64,000 nucleotides of DNA from Pedobacter sp. (GCF_031119335.1 NZ_JAVHXT010000003.1:326113-390112), one strand, 5' to 3'; shown: positions 17,228-26,261, counted from the stretch's first letter. Program-made: numbers and translations. The notes: generated from the letters alone by a model not told the origin.

Positions 17228-17983
17228 ATGCTGAGTAAAAGAATTATCCCCTGCTTAGATGTAAAAGACGGTCGTACCGTAAAAGGTGTAAACTTCGTTG
17301 ATTTACGAGATGCAGGCGACCCTGTAGAATTAGCAGCTCAATATGCGCAGCAAGGTGCTGACGAGTTGGTTTTCTTAGACATCACCGCTACCCACGAACG
17401 TCGTAAAACGATGATTGAAATGGTAAAATCTGTTGCCAGGCAATTGAACATTCCGTTTACCATTGGTGGCGGCATTACCGAAATTGCAGATGCTGAAGCT
17501 TTGCTAAACGCTGGCGCAGATAAAATCAGTATCAACTCGGCTGCTGTACGTAGACCTGAACTGATTGAAGAATTGGCGAAAGCCTTTGGAGTACAGTTTG
17601 TAGTAGTTGCCGTAGATACGAAATACGTAGATGGCAGAAATATGGTTCATCTAAATGGTGGTCGTTTAATTACCGAACTAGAAACCGAAAGCTGGATTAA
17701 ACAGGCAGAAGAATTAGGTGCAGGAGAAATATTGTTAACTTCTATGGACCATGATGGCACTAAAGCTGGTTTTGATTGTGATTTATTGAAGAAGATTAAC
17801 GATAGCATTAATATTCCAATTATTGCTTCTGGTGGTGCGGGTAGTATGGAGCACTTTACGGAGGTTTTCCAAAAAGCGAATGTAGATGCTGCTTTAGCTG
17901 CTTCTGTGTTTCATTATGGGGAGATTTTAATACCAGATTTGAAACAAGAATTAAGTAGGAATAACATTCCAGTGAGGATATAG
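17228..17983 (+). CDS. hisF: Imidazole glycerol phosphate synthase, cyclase subunit
   Basis: Joins ammonia from HisH with PRFAR to give imidazole glycerol phosphate and AICAR. 251-residue (beta/alpha)8 barrel. Catalytic Asp11 lies in [19 protein letters not shown]; the second catalytic Asp in [16 protein letters not shown] near residue 130. Phosphate loops are IGGGITE and [13 protein letters not shown]. It lacks the usual C-terminal shortening or fusion with HisH. Seventh his enzyme gene, preceded by a small repeat and followed by two repeat units. Confidence 0.95.
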   Translation: MLSKRIIPCLDVKDGRTVKGVNFVDLRDAGDPVELAAQYAQQGADELVFLDITATHERRKTMIEMVKSVARQLNIPFTIGGGITEIADAEALLNAGADKISINSAAVRRPELIEELAKAFGVQFVVVAVDTKYVDGRNMVHLNGGRLITELETESWIKQAEELGAGEILLTSMDHDGTKAGFDCDLLKKINDSINIPIIASGGAGSMEHFTEVFQKANVDAALAASVFHYGEILIPDLKQELSRNNIPVRI

Positions 17984-17989
17984 AACATT

Positions 17990-18075
17990 ACCGTTATTTC
18001 GAACGCTAGAGAGAAATCTAGCGATACGTATATACACTTGTTAGATTTCTCCTCATTCTTCGTCGAAATGACGGG
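17990..18075. repeat. Family B repeat after hisF
   Basis: CCGTTATTTCGAACGCTAGA...TTCGTCGAAATGACGGG: inverted ends (CCGTTATTTCGA / TCGAAATGACGG) around two copies of an AGATTTCTC-like motif. Related copies lie at 57.7 and 59.2 kb. Confidence 0.55.
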
Positions 18076-18094
18076 GAAAACGGACATAAACAAC

Positions 18095-18195
18095 TCGTCA
18101 TTGCGAGCTTTGCGAAGCAATCTTAAAGCGCCATACAAAACCTTGAGAGATTGCTTCCCCGAATGTTCGGGACAGGCAGTACCTCGCAATGACGG
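18095..18195. repeat. Paired family A repeat between hisF and hisIE, with a nested hairpin
   Basis: CGTCATTGCGAGCTTTGCGA (left) and its partner ending CCTCGCAATGACGG (right) form an inverted pair around a spacer. The right unit carries an extra CCCGAATGTTCGGG hairpin (18158-18171) inside it, as if a second palindrome had been inserted. The same paired layout occurs at 19,531-19,615 and 44,063-44,148. Confidence 0.65.
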
Positions 18196-18214
18196 CAAGA
18201 ATAAAAACAAACAA

Positions 18215-18820
18215 ATGAGCAACATTAACACCAATCAAATAGATTTTACCAAAACCGATGGTTTAGTTCCCGTAGTAGTTCAAGACAACCAAACTTTAGA
18301 AGTGTTGATGTTGGGCTACATGAATGCAGAGGCTTTCGAGAAAACACAACAAGAAGGCAAAGTAACTTTCTTTTCTCGCTCTAAAAACCGTTTATGGACT
18401 AAAGGCGAAGAAAGCGGTAATTTCTTGTTTGTTCAATCTATTGCCATAGATTGCGATAACGATACGATTTTGATTAAAGCCAATCCAGTTGGGCCAACTT
18501 GTCATACTGGTTCTCGTAGCTGCTTTAAAACGGAATACAATCAAAATTTCATCTTTGAGTTAGAAAACATCATTAACGATAGATATGAAAATCCTGTGGA
18601 GGGTTCTTACATCAACAAAATGCGCAACAAGGGTTTAAACAAAATCGCACAAAAAGTTGGTGAGGAAGGTGTTGAAACGGTAATTGCTGCTTTAGCAGAA
18701 ACCAGAGAAGACTTAATTAACGAAGCTTCGGATTTGGTTTTCCACTTAATGTTTTTGTTGAAGGAAAAAGGATTGAGTTTGAAGGATATTGCAGAGAACT
18801 TAGAGAAGAGACATAAGTAG
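18215..18820 (+). CDS. hisIE: Bifunctional phosphoribosyl-AMP cyclohydrolase / phosphoribosyl-ATP pyrophosphatase
   Basis: Second and third steps of histidine synthesis in one chain of 201 residues. HisI part (1 to about 110): MLGYMNAEAF, FFSRSKNRLWTKGEESGN, and the Zn/Mg-binding DCDNDT plus PTCHTGSRSCF. HisE part (from about 120): a MazG-like helical domain with KIAQKVGEEGVETVIAAL and DLVFHLMFLL. The open frame extends upstream to 18038, but that extension is repeat DNA; ATG 18215 places the start just before the conserved domain. Last enzyme gene of the operon. Confidence 0.94.
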   Translation: MSNINTNQIDFTKTDGLVPVVVQDNQTLEVLMLGYMNAEAFEKTQQEGKVTFFSRSKNRLWTKGEESGNFLFVQSIAIDCDNDTILIKANPVGPTCHTGSRSCFKTEYNQNFIFELENIINDRYENPVEGSYINKMRNKGLNKIAQKVGEEGVETVIAALAETREDLINEASDLVFHLMFLLKEKGLSLKDIAENLEKRHK

Positions 18821-18831
18821 GTTTTCATCAA

Positions 18832-18850
18832 TCGTCATTGCTGCAATGAC
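18832..18850. repeat. Short family A palindrome overlapping the hydrolase start
   Basis: CGTCATTGCTGCAATGAC is a nearly perfect palindrome whose right arm contains the ATG used as the start of the next gene. Confidence 0.5.
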
Positions 18851-19514
18851 AAATGCACTAAAACTCAATTCTAAATTGAAAAAAGTATACATTCTTAGCG
18901 GTTTAGGTGCAGACGAAAGAGTTTTCAAATATCTAGACTTTAAAGACTGGGATGTAACTTTTATCGACTGGATTAAACCATTCCCTAACGAACCTTTAAC
19001 TGACTATACCAAAAGAATAAACGAGCAAATTAAGCACGAAAATCCAATACTTATAGGCCTATCATTCGGAGGAATTGTCGCTACCGAACTTGCCAAAATC
19101 ATCAGAGTAGATAAACTGATTTTGATTTCTTCATTAAAAACCAAAAGAGAAATCCCCTTGGTTTACCGATTAGCTGGCAAACTAAATCTTCACCGACTTA
19201 TTCCCTATTCCATCCTTAAAAAAGACCATGTTCTAAACCGATGGTTGTTCGGTGTAATCAGAAAAAACGATAGAGATTTATTTCAGAAAGTTTTAGCAGA
19301 TACTGATATCGATTTTCTAAAATGGGCTATTAACGTTGTCGTTAATTGGAATAATATGCAATTACATCAAAACCTATTTCATATCCACGGTACTAATGAT
19401 AAAATCTTACCCATTAATAAATCTGGAAATGTTATCGCTATACAAAATGGTGGTCACTTAATGGTATTGGATAAAGCAAAACAAGTTAGTGAAGTCCTGC
19501 ATCAGATTATTTAA
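18846..19514 (+). CDS. Alpha/beta hydrolase
   Basis: Small alpha/beta-hydrolase-fold protein, 222 residues. Marks: oxyanion region SGLGADERVF, nucleophile elbow GLSFGG (Ser), GTNDKILP with the catalytic Asp and GGHLMVLD with the catalytic His. The cap is a basic helical region (LVYRLAGKLNLHRLIPYSILKK). Substrate unknown. It starts 25 bases after hisIE and may be co-transcribed, but it has no role in histidine synthesis. The start ATG lies within a family A repeat arm; the first 10-12 residues are therefore uncertain. Confidence 0.82.
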   Translation: MTNALKLNSKLKKVYILSGLGADERVFKYLDFKDWDVTFIDWIKPFPNEPLTDYTKRINEQIKHENPILIGLSFGGIVATELAKIIRVDKLILISSLKTKREIPLVYRLAGKLNLHRLIPYSILKKDHVLNRWLFGVIRKNDRDLFQKVLADTDIDFLKWAINVVVNWNNMQLHQNLFHIHGTNDKILPINKSGNVIAIQNGGHLMVLDKAKQVSEVLHQII

Positions 19515-19530
19515 GAAGCAAATCCGTCGG

Positions 19531-19615
19531 TCGTCATTGCGAGGAGGAACGACGAAGCAATCTTACAACTCTAGCCGCAAATCACTTTAAGATTGCTTCG
19601 TGCCTCGCAATGACG
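19531..19615. repeat. Paired family A repeat
   Basis: CGTCATTGCGAGGAGGAACG...GAAGCAATCTT and AAGATTGCTTCGTG...CCTCGCAATGACG form a long inverted repeat between convergent genes, where it may also act as a bidirectional terminator. Confidence 0.65.
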
Positions 19616-19643
19616 TACGTATTAAAGGTAATACTCAACTCCC

Positions 19644-19970
19644 TTAAAGCATCATTATCCCTTTAATCTCCCCTACTTTTTTATAAATATCAACTACCGC
19701 ATCTGCGTCTTGCATCCATTTTTTAACGGTAACAGAAATATACTTTCCAGTTTTAGATGGCGTTTCAATAAATTCTTCTTCTGGCAAAACTGCTCTTAAC
19801 TCCTTAATTTTATCTACACCACCTGTTAAGATAAACTTATAAGCATACAAGCCGGGAAAAGTCTGTACGTTCTCTAACTTCTCTTTGAAATTAGCATATA
19901 TGTCGGCGCTGTTATTTCCCTCTGGTATATCGTTGAAATCTAAATTGTGGTTTAAATTATTTTCTTCCAT
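19644..19970 (-). CDS. DUF493 family protein
   Basis: 108 residues. The C-terminal 85 residues form the small alpha/beta ferredoxin-like DUF493 (YbeD) fold: FPGLYAYKFILTG, then KTGKYISVTVKKWMQDADAVVDIYKKVGEIKGIMML. The N-terminal 20 residues are acidic and Asn-rich, probably disordered. The family is thought to be regulatory, with no proven role here. Convergent with the hydrolase and divergent from the helicase gene. Confidence 0.8.
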   Translation of the reverse strand: MEENNLNHNLDFNDIPEGNNSADIYANFKEKLENVQTFPGLYAYKFILTGGVDKIKELRAVLPEEEFIETPSKTGKYISVTVKKWMQDADAVVDIYKKVGEIKGIMML

Positions 19971-20155
19971 AACAAGTATTTATCAAAATCTATTCCCAAT
20001 TCAAAAGGATGTTATTTTGGCAGTAAACAGTTCACAGTTTTCAATTTGCAATTTTCAGTTAACCGATTTCAACAATTAACCTATTAACCAATTCAAACAG
20101 TTAACCAAACATCATAACCTTTCAACAAATTTCATCAATTCCCCTTACAATTTCT

Positions 20156-20163
20156 TATTTTTG
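20156..20163 (+). promoter_or_regulatory. -7 promoter element for the helicase gene
   Basis: TATTTTTG matches TAnnTTTG and lies 25 bases before the TTG start at 20189. Confidence 0.5.
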
Positions 20164-20188
20164 AACCTTTAAAAGCAAGGATAAAGAT

Positions 20189-22477
20189 TTGGATTATTTA
20201 GCAGGATTAAACCCACAACAAAGAGCAGCAGTAGAGAATACCGAAGGACCAGTAATGATTGTGGCCGGTGCAGGTTCAGGAAAAACGAGGGTAATTACCT
20301 ACCGTGTGGCACACTTGATACAAAAAGGTGTTGACCCGTTCAATATTTTGGTATTAACTTTTACCAACAAGGCCAGCAAGGAGATGCGTGAGCGTATAGA
20401 GAAAGTGGTAGGTACCGAAGCTAAAAGCATTTGGATGGGAACTTTCCACTCGGTATTTGCAAAAATTTTACGTGTAGAAGCAGAGAAAATTGGCTATCCA
20501 AGCAATTTCACCATTTACGATACTGATGATTGTAAAAGTTTAATCCGTACCATCCTTAAAGAAATGCAGTTAGACGATAAACTTTATGCAGCTAACATTG
20601 TCTACAATCGCATTTCGCAAGCTAAAAACAATTTGATTTCTGTTGCAGAGTATGTAAACAATCCAACTATACAAGCAGAAGATATTGGCAATAAGCGTCC
20701 GCTTTTAGGGCAGATTTACGAAACTTATGCTAAACGCTGTTACAAAGCTGGCGCAATGGATTTTGATGATTTGTTGTTCAAAACCAACGTATTGCTTAGA
20801 AAACATCCAGAGGTACTGAACAAATACCAGCATAAGTTTAAATACATCATGGTAGATGAGTACCAGGATACGAACCATTCGCAATATACTATTGTAAAAA
20901 AACTGGCTGCAGCACACGAAAACCTATGTGTAGTAGGTGATGATGCACAAAGTATTTATGCTTTCCGTGGCGCTAACATTCAGAATATCCTAAATGTTGA
21001 ACGCGATTATCCAGATTTGAAAGTTTACAAGTTGGAGCAAAATTACCGTTCTACACAAAACATTGTAGAGGTTGCCAATAGCATCATTGCTAATAATAAA
21101 AATCAGTTAGAGAAAAATGTTTTCTCTGCGAATGAGCAGGGCGATAAAATCAAGATATCAAGAGCTTTTACAGATAACGAAGAAGGTAAATTAGTAGCCG
21201 AAGCCATTGTGCAAGAACGCACTGGAAACGGTTTAAACTACACCGATTTCGCCATTCTTTACCGTACCAATGCACAAAGTAGAGCAATGGAGGAGGCCTT
21301 ACGTAAACTCAATGTGCCTTATAAAATCTACGGTGGACTTTCCTTCTACCAACGTAAGGAGATTAAGGATTTAATTGCCTATTTCCGTTTAACATTTAAT
21401 CCGGCGGATGAAGAGGCATTGAAACGTGTCATCAATTATCCTCGTCGTGGTTTAGGCGATACTACCTTAGAAAAAGTTGCTGTTGCAGCAAACGAGCACG
21501 GTATTACCATGTGGCAGGTCATCTGCAATCCGCATCAATATTTAGGTGGACGTGTACCTAACCAACTGAACGATTTTGCGATGATGATTAGGGCATTTGC
21601 AGCAGAGTCTACAAAGTTAGATGCTTACGAAACTGCTTTGTACATCGCTCAACATTCGGGTATTTTAAAAGAACTGCACAGCGATGATAGCGTAGAAGGC
21701 AGAGCTCGTTACGAAAACATCCAAGAGTTATTGGCTGGTATAAAAGAATTTGCGGAACGTGAAGATATTGAAGACCGCAGCTTGGCGATTTTCATGCAGG
21801 ATGTAGCCCTGTTAACTAACGATGATAAAGACAAGGACAAAGATGCAGATACAGTTTCGTTAATGACCATACACTCGGCTAAAGGTTTAGAGTTTAAAAA
21901 TGTGTTTGTAGTTGGTTTAGAGGAAAATTTGTTTCCATCGCAAATGTCATTAACTTCTAGAACCGATTTGGAGGAAGAACGTCGTTTATTCTACGTTGCC
22001 ATTACTAGGGCAGAGAAAAAACTGACCTTAACTTACGCCACTTCTCGTTACCGTTGGGGTACTTTAACCTCTTGCGAACCTAGTCGTTTTATTAATGAGA
22101 TTAGCCCCAAATATTTAGAGTTAGATGCGATTAAAGCTGCTAAACCTAGTTTTAGCAGCGGCGGATTTGATACTGAACGTAAAAGCTGGAGCCAACAAAG
22201 AGAATTACAACCGAAGCCTACTTCTCAGCAAACGGCATTTAAGCCCAAACCTACTACTTCCATTTTACCTAAAGCGCACGTACCAACGGCTGGCTTTACA
22301 CCAAGTGCTGCAAGCGAGTTTCAAATGGGCATGGATGTAGAACACGAAAAATTTGGTTTCGGTAAAATTGTGCAACTAGAAGGAAGATTACCGGATGTAA
22401 AAGCAACGGTGTTTTTCCAAGGTTTAGGCAATAAGCAGTTATTGTTAAAATTTGCGAAGTTACGCATTGTTAGGTAG
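20189..22477 (+). CDS. UvrD/PcrA-type superfamily I DNA helicase
   Basis: 3'-5' DNA helicase for repair and removal of blocked complexes; ATP-dependent, cytoplasmic. 762 residues with all SF1A motifs in order: Q-motif LNPQQRAAV, Walker A GAGSGKTR, LTFTNKASKEM, Walker B VDEYQDTN, GDDAQSIYAFRGA, LEQNYRS, TIHSAKGLEFKNVF and VAITRAEKKL. The tail after residue 650 has a Pro/Lys-rich linker and a compact C-terminal domain (MGMDVEHEKFGFGKIV) like the PcrA/UvrD RNA-polymerase-binding Tudor domain. Start is TTG 20189, which precedes the conserved N-terminus without delay. Confidence 0.94.
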   Translation: MDYLAGLNPQQRAAVENTEGPVMIVAGAGSGKTRVITYRVAHLIQKGVDPFNILVLTFTNKASKEMRERIEKVVGTEAKSIWMGTFHSVFAKILRVEAEKIGYPSNFTIYDTDDCKSLIRTILKEMQLDDKLYAANIVYNRISQAKNNLISVAEYVNNPTIQAEDIGNKRPLLGQIYETYAKRCYKAGAMDFDDLLFKTNVLLRKHPEVLNKYQHKFKYIMVDEYQDTNHSQYTIVKKLAAAHENLCVVGDDAQSIYAFRGANIQNILNVERDYPDLKVYKLEQNYRSTQNIVEVANSIIANNKNQLEKNVFSANEQGDKIKISRAFTDNEEGKLVAEAIVQERTGNGLNYTDFAILYRTNAQSRAMEEALRKLNVPYKIYGGLSFYQRKEIKDLIAYFRLTFNPADEEALKRVINYPRRGLGDTTLEKVAVAANEHGITMWQVICNPHQYLGGRVPNQLNDFAMMIRAFAAESTKLDAYETALYIAQHSGILKELHSDDSVEGRARYENIQELLAGIKEFAEREDIEDRSLAIFMQDVALLTNDDKDKDKDADTVSLMTIHSAKGLEFKNVFVVGLEENLFPSQMSLTSRTDLEEERRLFYVAITRAEKKLTLTYATSRYRWGTLTSCEPSRFINEISPKYLELDAIKAAKPSFSSGGFDTERKSWSQQRELQPKPTSQQTAFKPKPTTSILPKAHVPTAGFTPSAASEFQMGMDVEHEKFGFGKIVQLEGRLPDVKATVFFQGLGNKQLLLKFAKLRIVR

Positions 22478-22521
22478 TTGTTTTTTTCAAAAAAGTTAAT
22501 GCATTGACAAATGCATAAAAA

Positions 22522-23151
22522 ATGAATAAAAATCAATTCATAGAAAAGTTCAAATTCAAATCTGACGAAGATTTATTAGAAATAGCAATAAATTCAAAGT
22601 CATTTGTTTTTGAGGCTCGGCATGCAGCTGTAACATTACTTAAAAGCCGAAATCATGCAACTACTATTATTAACAAAGTAGAGCAAGAAGGCAAAGAGCT
22701 TAAAAGGATTAAGGCTTACAAAACAGAAAAATTAAAACAACAAAAGCAATATTTGATAAGACGTATTCGCGAAATTCCAATCAGAGGAACTGGAAAATAT
22801 AGGCTTGAAAATGGGAATGAACTACAAGTTAAAAGACTTAATGAAGACAGCTTTCAAGTGAGAATTGAAGATAATTACAGAAGTGTATTCGCAGCGGTTT
22901 TGATTTGTAAAATAAAAGGAGAGTCTTCTTACACTTGTTTCCCTTTCTTATATCTAAAATCAATTTTGATATATGGAATTGGCGGTATTGCTCTAGCAAT
23001 CATTTTCTCTTTTTTTGGATATTTAGAAAATGACATATTGATTTTTTTTACACCTCTTATCTTTGTAATTGGCTTACAAATACTTTTAATGCCATTTACT
23101 CATTTTGTAATACTAAACTTTTTTAAACAAAGATTAAACGAAAAAAAATAA
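22522..23151 (+). CDS. Membrane protein of unknown function
   Basis: 209 residues, not assigned to a family. Residues 1-90 are soluble, charged and helical (FKSDEDLLEIAINSKSFVFEARHAAVTLLKSRN, then a Lys/Gln-rich coil). A beta-rich middle (KYRLENGNELQVKRLNEDSFQVRIED) is followed by two transmembrane segments at about 147-166 and 173-192. It starts 44 bases after the helicase stop and may share its mRNA. Its AT content is higher than that of its neighbours, which may indicate recent acquisition. Confidence 0.6.
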   Translation: MNKNQFIEKFKFKSDEDLLEIAINSKSFVFEARHAAVTLLKSRNHATTIINKVEQEGKELKRIKAYKTEKLKQQKQYLIRRIREIPIRGTGKYRLENGNELQVKRLNEDSFQVRIEDNYRSVFAAVLICKIKGESSYTCFPFLYLKSILIYGIGGIALAIIFSFFGYLENDILIFFTPLIFVIGLQILLMPFTHFVILNFFKQRLNEKK

Positions 23152-23579
23152 TTTAATTTTTCTCTATATTTGCATCAACAAACCATTCCGGTGAATTTCA
23201 TAATTGAAAACATCTTTGGAAGTTTAGGGTTTTCCCTTAGTCTACAACTTCTGTTTCAATTATTTCATAGTGGTTTTAGAAAATTAGATTATTTCAGTTG
23301 AACTTGAATAGGTAAGCACCTTGAACAGGCTTTTGTTAAATAAACCTGATGGCAGCGGTTATCTCCCGATTTTATCGGGAATAATAGTGTACAGCAGGGC
23401 TACATTAGCCATGAAAAGCAAACATTGATTTTCAAATTATTATACTGATTGCATTGAAATCATCTAGAACAATTAATTTTACATTTAGTATTTAAACATG
23501 AAGGAATGAAGAGCAATTAAGAAAACAAGCTTAATGAACCTTAAATTCTTAATGTTTAAAAAGACAAAGCATTTAAAAA
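23152..23579. repeat. Intergenic region with inverted repeats and a family C unit
   Basis: No gene is supported here. A -7-like TATATTTGC stands at 23,165-23,173. It is followed by a pair of inverted segments (TTTCATAATTGAAA near 23,198 and TTTCAATTATTTCA near 23,254), then a family C unit at 23,315-23,420 whose central hairpin CCCGATTTTATCGGGA is intact. Whether the promoter-like site drives a small RNA is unknown. Confidence 0.5.
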
Positions 23580-24230
23580 ATGAATTTCGATTATAATACC
23601 ACCAGAAGCGAATTAATTCTGGCAGAATACGGGCGTAATGTGCAAAATATGGTAAAGTACATTATTACCTTGCCAACCAAAGAAGAACGCAATAAATATG
23701 CACAAGCCGTTATCGATTTAATGGGCTTTTTAAACCCGCACCTACGTGATGTGGCCGATTTTAAGCATAAACTTTGGGACCATCTACATATCATTTCCAA
23801 TTATCAGATAGATGTAGATAGCCCCTACCCTAAGCCTACGCCAGAGAGCAAAGAATTTAAGCCAGAGCATATAGGTTATCCGCAACAAAGAATTAAATAC
23901 AAACACTACGGCAAAACGGTAGAAAAAATGATTGCCAATGCCATTGAAGAGCAAAACCCTGAGCGCAAACAAGCAATGGTGCAGGGTATTGCCAATTTCA
24001 TGAAAATGGCTTATGTGCAGTGGAACAAAGATAACGTGGCCGACGAAGTGATCCTTAAAAACTTAAGCGAACTGTCTGGCGGTGCTTTGGTATTGGAAGA
24101 AAACGTAAACTTGCAAAAGGTTGAGTTTAGAAACCAGAACAATAGGCAGAACAATAAAAACCGCCAAAATAATAACAAAAACCGTCAGAACAACAACAAT
24201 CGTCAACGTAATAATAAACAAAGACATTAA
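23580..24230 (+). CDS. DUF4290 domain protein with Asn-rich tail
   Basis: 216 residues. Residues 1 to about 170 are the helical DUF4290 domain of Bacteroidota (MNFDYNTTRSELILAEYGRN, LPTKEERNKYAQAVIDLMG, HKLWDHLHIIS). From about residue 183 the chain is a low-complexity tail of Asn, Gln, Arg and Lys, likely disordered and basic, suggesting contact with nucleic acid or other anionic partners; that is inference. It sits 30 bases upstream of murA, with which it is probably co-transcribed. Function unknown. Confidence 0.85.
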   Translation: MNFDYNTTRSELILAEYGRNVQNMVKYIITLPTKEERNKYAQAVIDLMGFLNPHLRDVADFKHKLWDHLHIISNYQIDVDSPYPKPTPESKEFKPEHIGYPQQRIKYKHYGKTVEKMIANAIEEQNPERKQAMVQGIANFMKMAYVQWNKDNVADEVILKNLSELSGGALVLEENVNLQKVEFRNQNNRQNNKNRQNNNKNRQNNNNRQRNNKQRH

Positions 24231-24260
24231 CCTTTATTGCAAGGCAAAAACCAAAATAGA

Positions 24261-25586
24261 ATGAACGCATTTGAAATTATAGGCGGCAAGAAATTGAAAG
24301 GTGAAATTACCCCTCAAGGTGCCAAGAATGAAGCTTTACAGATTTTATCGGCAGTATTGCTTACCGAAGAAAAAATTACCATCAGCAATATCCCAGATAT
24401 TAAGGATGTAAACAAACTGATTGAATTATTAGGCGATTTAGGCGTAACGGTAGAACGTATTAACAAAGACACTTACACTTTCGAAGCGAAGAATATCAAC
24501 CTAGATTTCTTCTCTTCTGACGTTTTTAAAGCAAAAGGTGGCGGTTTAAGAGGTTCTATCATGATTGTAGGACCACTTTTGGCACGTTTCGGTAAAGCTG
24601 CTATTCCAAAACCTGGAGGTGATAAAATTGGTCGCCGCCGTTTAGATACGCACTTTTTAGGCTTCGAAAAACTAGGCGCAAAATTTGTTTACGATCAAAA
24701 GAAAGAGTTTTTCAATGTAGATGCAACTAATTTGCAGGGAACCTACATTTTATTGGACGAAGCATCTGTTACTGGAACAGCTAATATAGTAATGGCGGCC
24801 GTGTTGGCCAAAGGCACTACTACCATTTATAACGCAGCTTGCGAGCCCTATTTACAGCAGCTATGTAAAATGCTAAACAGAATGGGAGCGAAAATTAGCG
24901 GTATTGGCTCTAACCTTTTATCTATTGAAGGTGTAAAAAAATTGGGCGGTACCGAACACAGAATGTTGCCAGACATGATTGAAATTGGTTCTTTTATTGG
25001 TTTGGCCGCCATGACCGAATCAGAAATAACCATTAAAAACGTACAATACGATGAACTGGGCGTAATTCCGGAAGTTTTCAAAAAACTGGGGATCAAGTTA
25101 GAGCGCCGTGGCGACGATATTTACGTGCCTTCGCAAAAGCACTATCAAATAGACACTTTTATTGATGGATCTATCTTGACCATTGCCGATGCACCTTGGC
25201 CAGGCTTTACACCAGATTTACTCAGTATAGTATTGGTGGTTGCTACACAGGCGAAAGGAAACGTTTTGATACACCAAAAAATGTTCGAAAGCCGTTTGTT
25301 CTTTGTAGATAAACTGATAGATATGGGTGCTCAAATCATCCTTTGCGATCCACACCGTGCCACCGTGAATGGTATCGACAAGAAATATGCTTTGCGTGGT
25401 ATCAGCATGACATCACCTGATATTAGAGCCGGCGTATCATTGTTAATCGCAGCTTTATCGGCAGAAGGTAAATCTACCATTTACAATATCGAGCAAATTG
25501 AGCGTGGCTACCAAGATATCGACACCCGTTTACGTGCCCTAGGTGCGCAGATTAGACGTGTAGATGCGACAGCACCAAGCCACTAG
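24261..25586 (+). CDS. murA: UDP-N-acetylglucosamine 1-carboxyvinyltransferase, Asp at the active-site Cys position
   Basis: First committed step of peptidoglycan synthesis: enolpyruvyl transfer from PEP to UDP-GlcNAc. 441 residues from ATG 24261, which begins at the conserved FEIIGGKKLKGEI. An upstream TTG at 24237 in the same frame is not needed. Marks: PQGAKNEAL (catalytic Lys-Asn), GGLRGSIMIVGPLLARFG, and the loop PGGDKIGRRRLDTH. The usual Cys of this loop (Cys115 in E. coli) is Asp121 here. Cys-to-Asp MurA is known from mycobacteria and chlamydiae and prevents fosfomycin alkylation, so intrinsic fosfomycin resistance of this target is expected. A terminator follows. Confidence 0.95.
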   Translation: MNAFEIIGGKKLKGEITPQGAKNEALQILSAVLLTEEKITISNIPDIKDVNKLIELLGDLGVTVERINKDTYTFEAKNINLDFFSSDVFKAKGGGLRGSIMIVGPLLARFGKAAIPKPGGDKIGRRRLDTHFLGFEKLGAKFVYDQKKEFFNVDATNLQGTYILLDEASVTGTANIVMAAVLAKGTTTIYNAACEPYLQQLCKMLNRMGAKISGIGSNLLSIEGVKKLGGTEHRMLPDMIEIGSFIGLAAMTESEITIKNVQYDELGVIPEVFKKLGIKLERRGDDIYVPSQKHYQIDTFIDGSILTIADAPWPGFTPDLLSIVLVVATQAKGNVLIHQKMFESRLFFVDKLIDMGAQIILCDPHRATVNGIDKKYALRGISMTSPDIRAGVSLLIAALSAEGKSTIYNIEQIERGYQDIDTRLRALGAQIRRVDATAPSH

Positions 25587-25617
25587 AATTTACGATTTAG
25601 AATTACGATTTTATTTG

Positions 25618-25649
25618 AAAGCAGGGTTATATAACGTAGCCCTGCTTTT
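25618..25649 (+). terminator. Terminator of murA
   Basis: AAAGCAGGG (25618-25626) pairs with CCCTGCTTT (25640-25648) across a 13-base loop, followed by more T residues. Confidence 0.65.
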
Positions 25650-25680
25650 TGCATTTAAAAAGTTTCGGAAATGTTCTTTT

Positions 25681-25780
25681 TGAAAAGCAAGGGCTATCGC
25701 TACTATTCATGTTAGTCCCGCTATTTGTTTTATCCCGATGAAAAATCGGGATGCCCACTACTATCGGGTTTATTTTAGAA
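25681..25780. repeat. Family C repeat
   Basis: GGGCTATCGCTAC, GTTAGTCCCGC, central hairpin ATCCCGATGAAAAATCGGGAT (about 25,732-25,752) and CTACTATCGGGTTTA. Part of a 675-base gap between murA and the AlkD-like gene. The other notable content of this gap is the recombinase remnant. Confidence 0.6.
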
Positions 25781-25923
25781 AACACTTCTTAAATTGGGGC
25801 AAATATTTACCTAAGCATATATAACGCCAAGCTTATTAGCCATAATATCCAAAACCATATCCCTATTTATTTTCACAACAACCTAGCACTGATTTCTCGC
25901 TTTATAACACTAAAAGATGTCAA

Positions 25924-26079
25924 ATGGAGCAGCACACTTCAAAAGATGGAATTGCTTCGTTAAGTGATACTATGCACTTATTGGAAATTGACACCGGCTT
26001 GTGGCACATACATACCTTACTTGGCCACAATAGTAGAATTATCGAGGTTTACACATACGCAAGTCAAAAGTCTTCATAA
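25924..26079 (+). pseudogene. Remnant of a tyrosine recombinase C-terminus
   Basis: The 51-codon frame contains MHLLEIDTGLWHIHTLLGHN followed by SRIIEVYTYASQKS. It lines up with the C-terminal box of XerC/XerD-like integrases (typically HLLE.GTDLRYIQ.LLGH.SSKTTEIYTHVS). The LLGH motif and the catalytic Tyr position (VYTYAS) are recognisable, but the catalytic Arg/His box upstream (LRHSFAT) is corrupted to SLSDTM and no N-terminal domain is present. It is a decayed fragment and non-functional. It suggests that an integrase-bearing element once occupied this gap. The alignment is from memory of the family, not a search. Confidence 0.6.
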
Positions 26080-26261
26080 GATTATTGGTATAAATAGCGA
26101 ATGAGATGATGGAAAGTAAAAATTTTCAAAAACTTCCAACTATATTTAGAAAACTTGAGATTTAGGCTCAACTTAAGCCTGCAAACCGTTAGGATTAAGC
26201 GTAACACTACGTTGCAATTTTAGGCTTTTAACAATGGATACCATACAATCGCTACAAAGAC

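Noticed and set aside
18038..18214. Extension of the hisIE frame
   Set aside because: It is family A/B repeat DNA; conserved HisI sequence begins after ATG 18,215.
17914..18234. 106-codon minus-strand ORF over hisF end and repeats
   Set aside because: Antisense to hisF and repeats, with no recognisable features.
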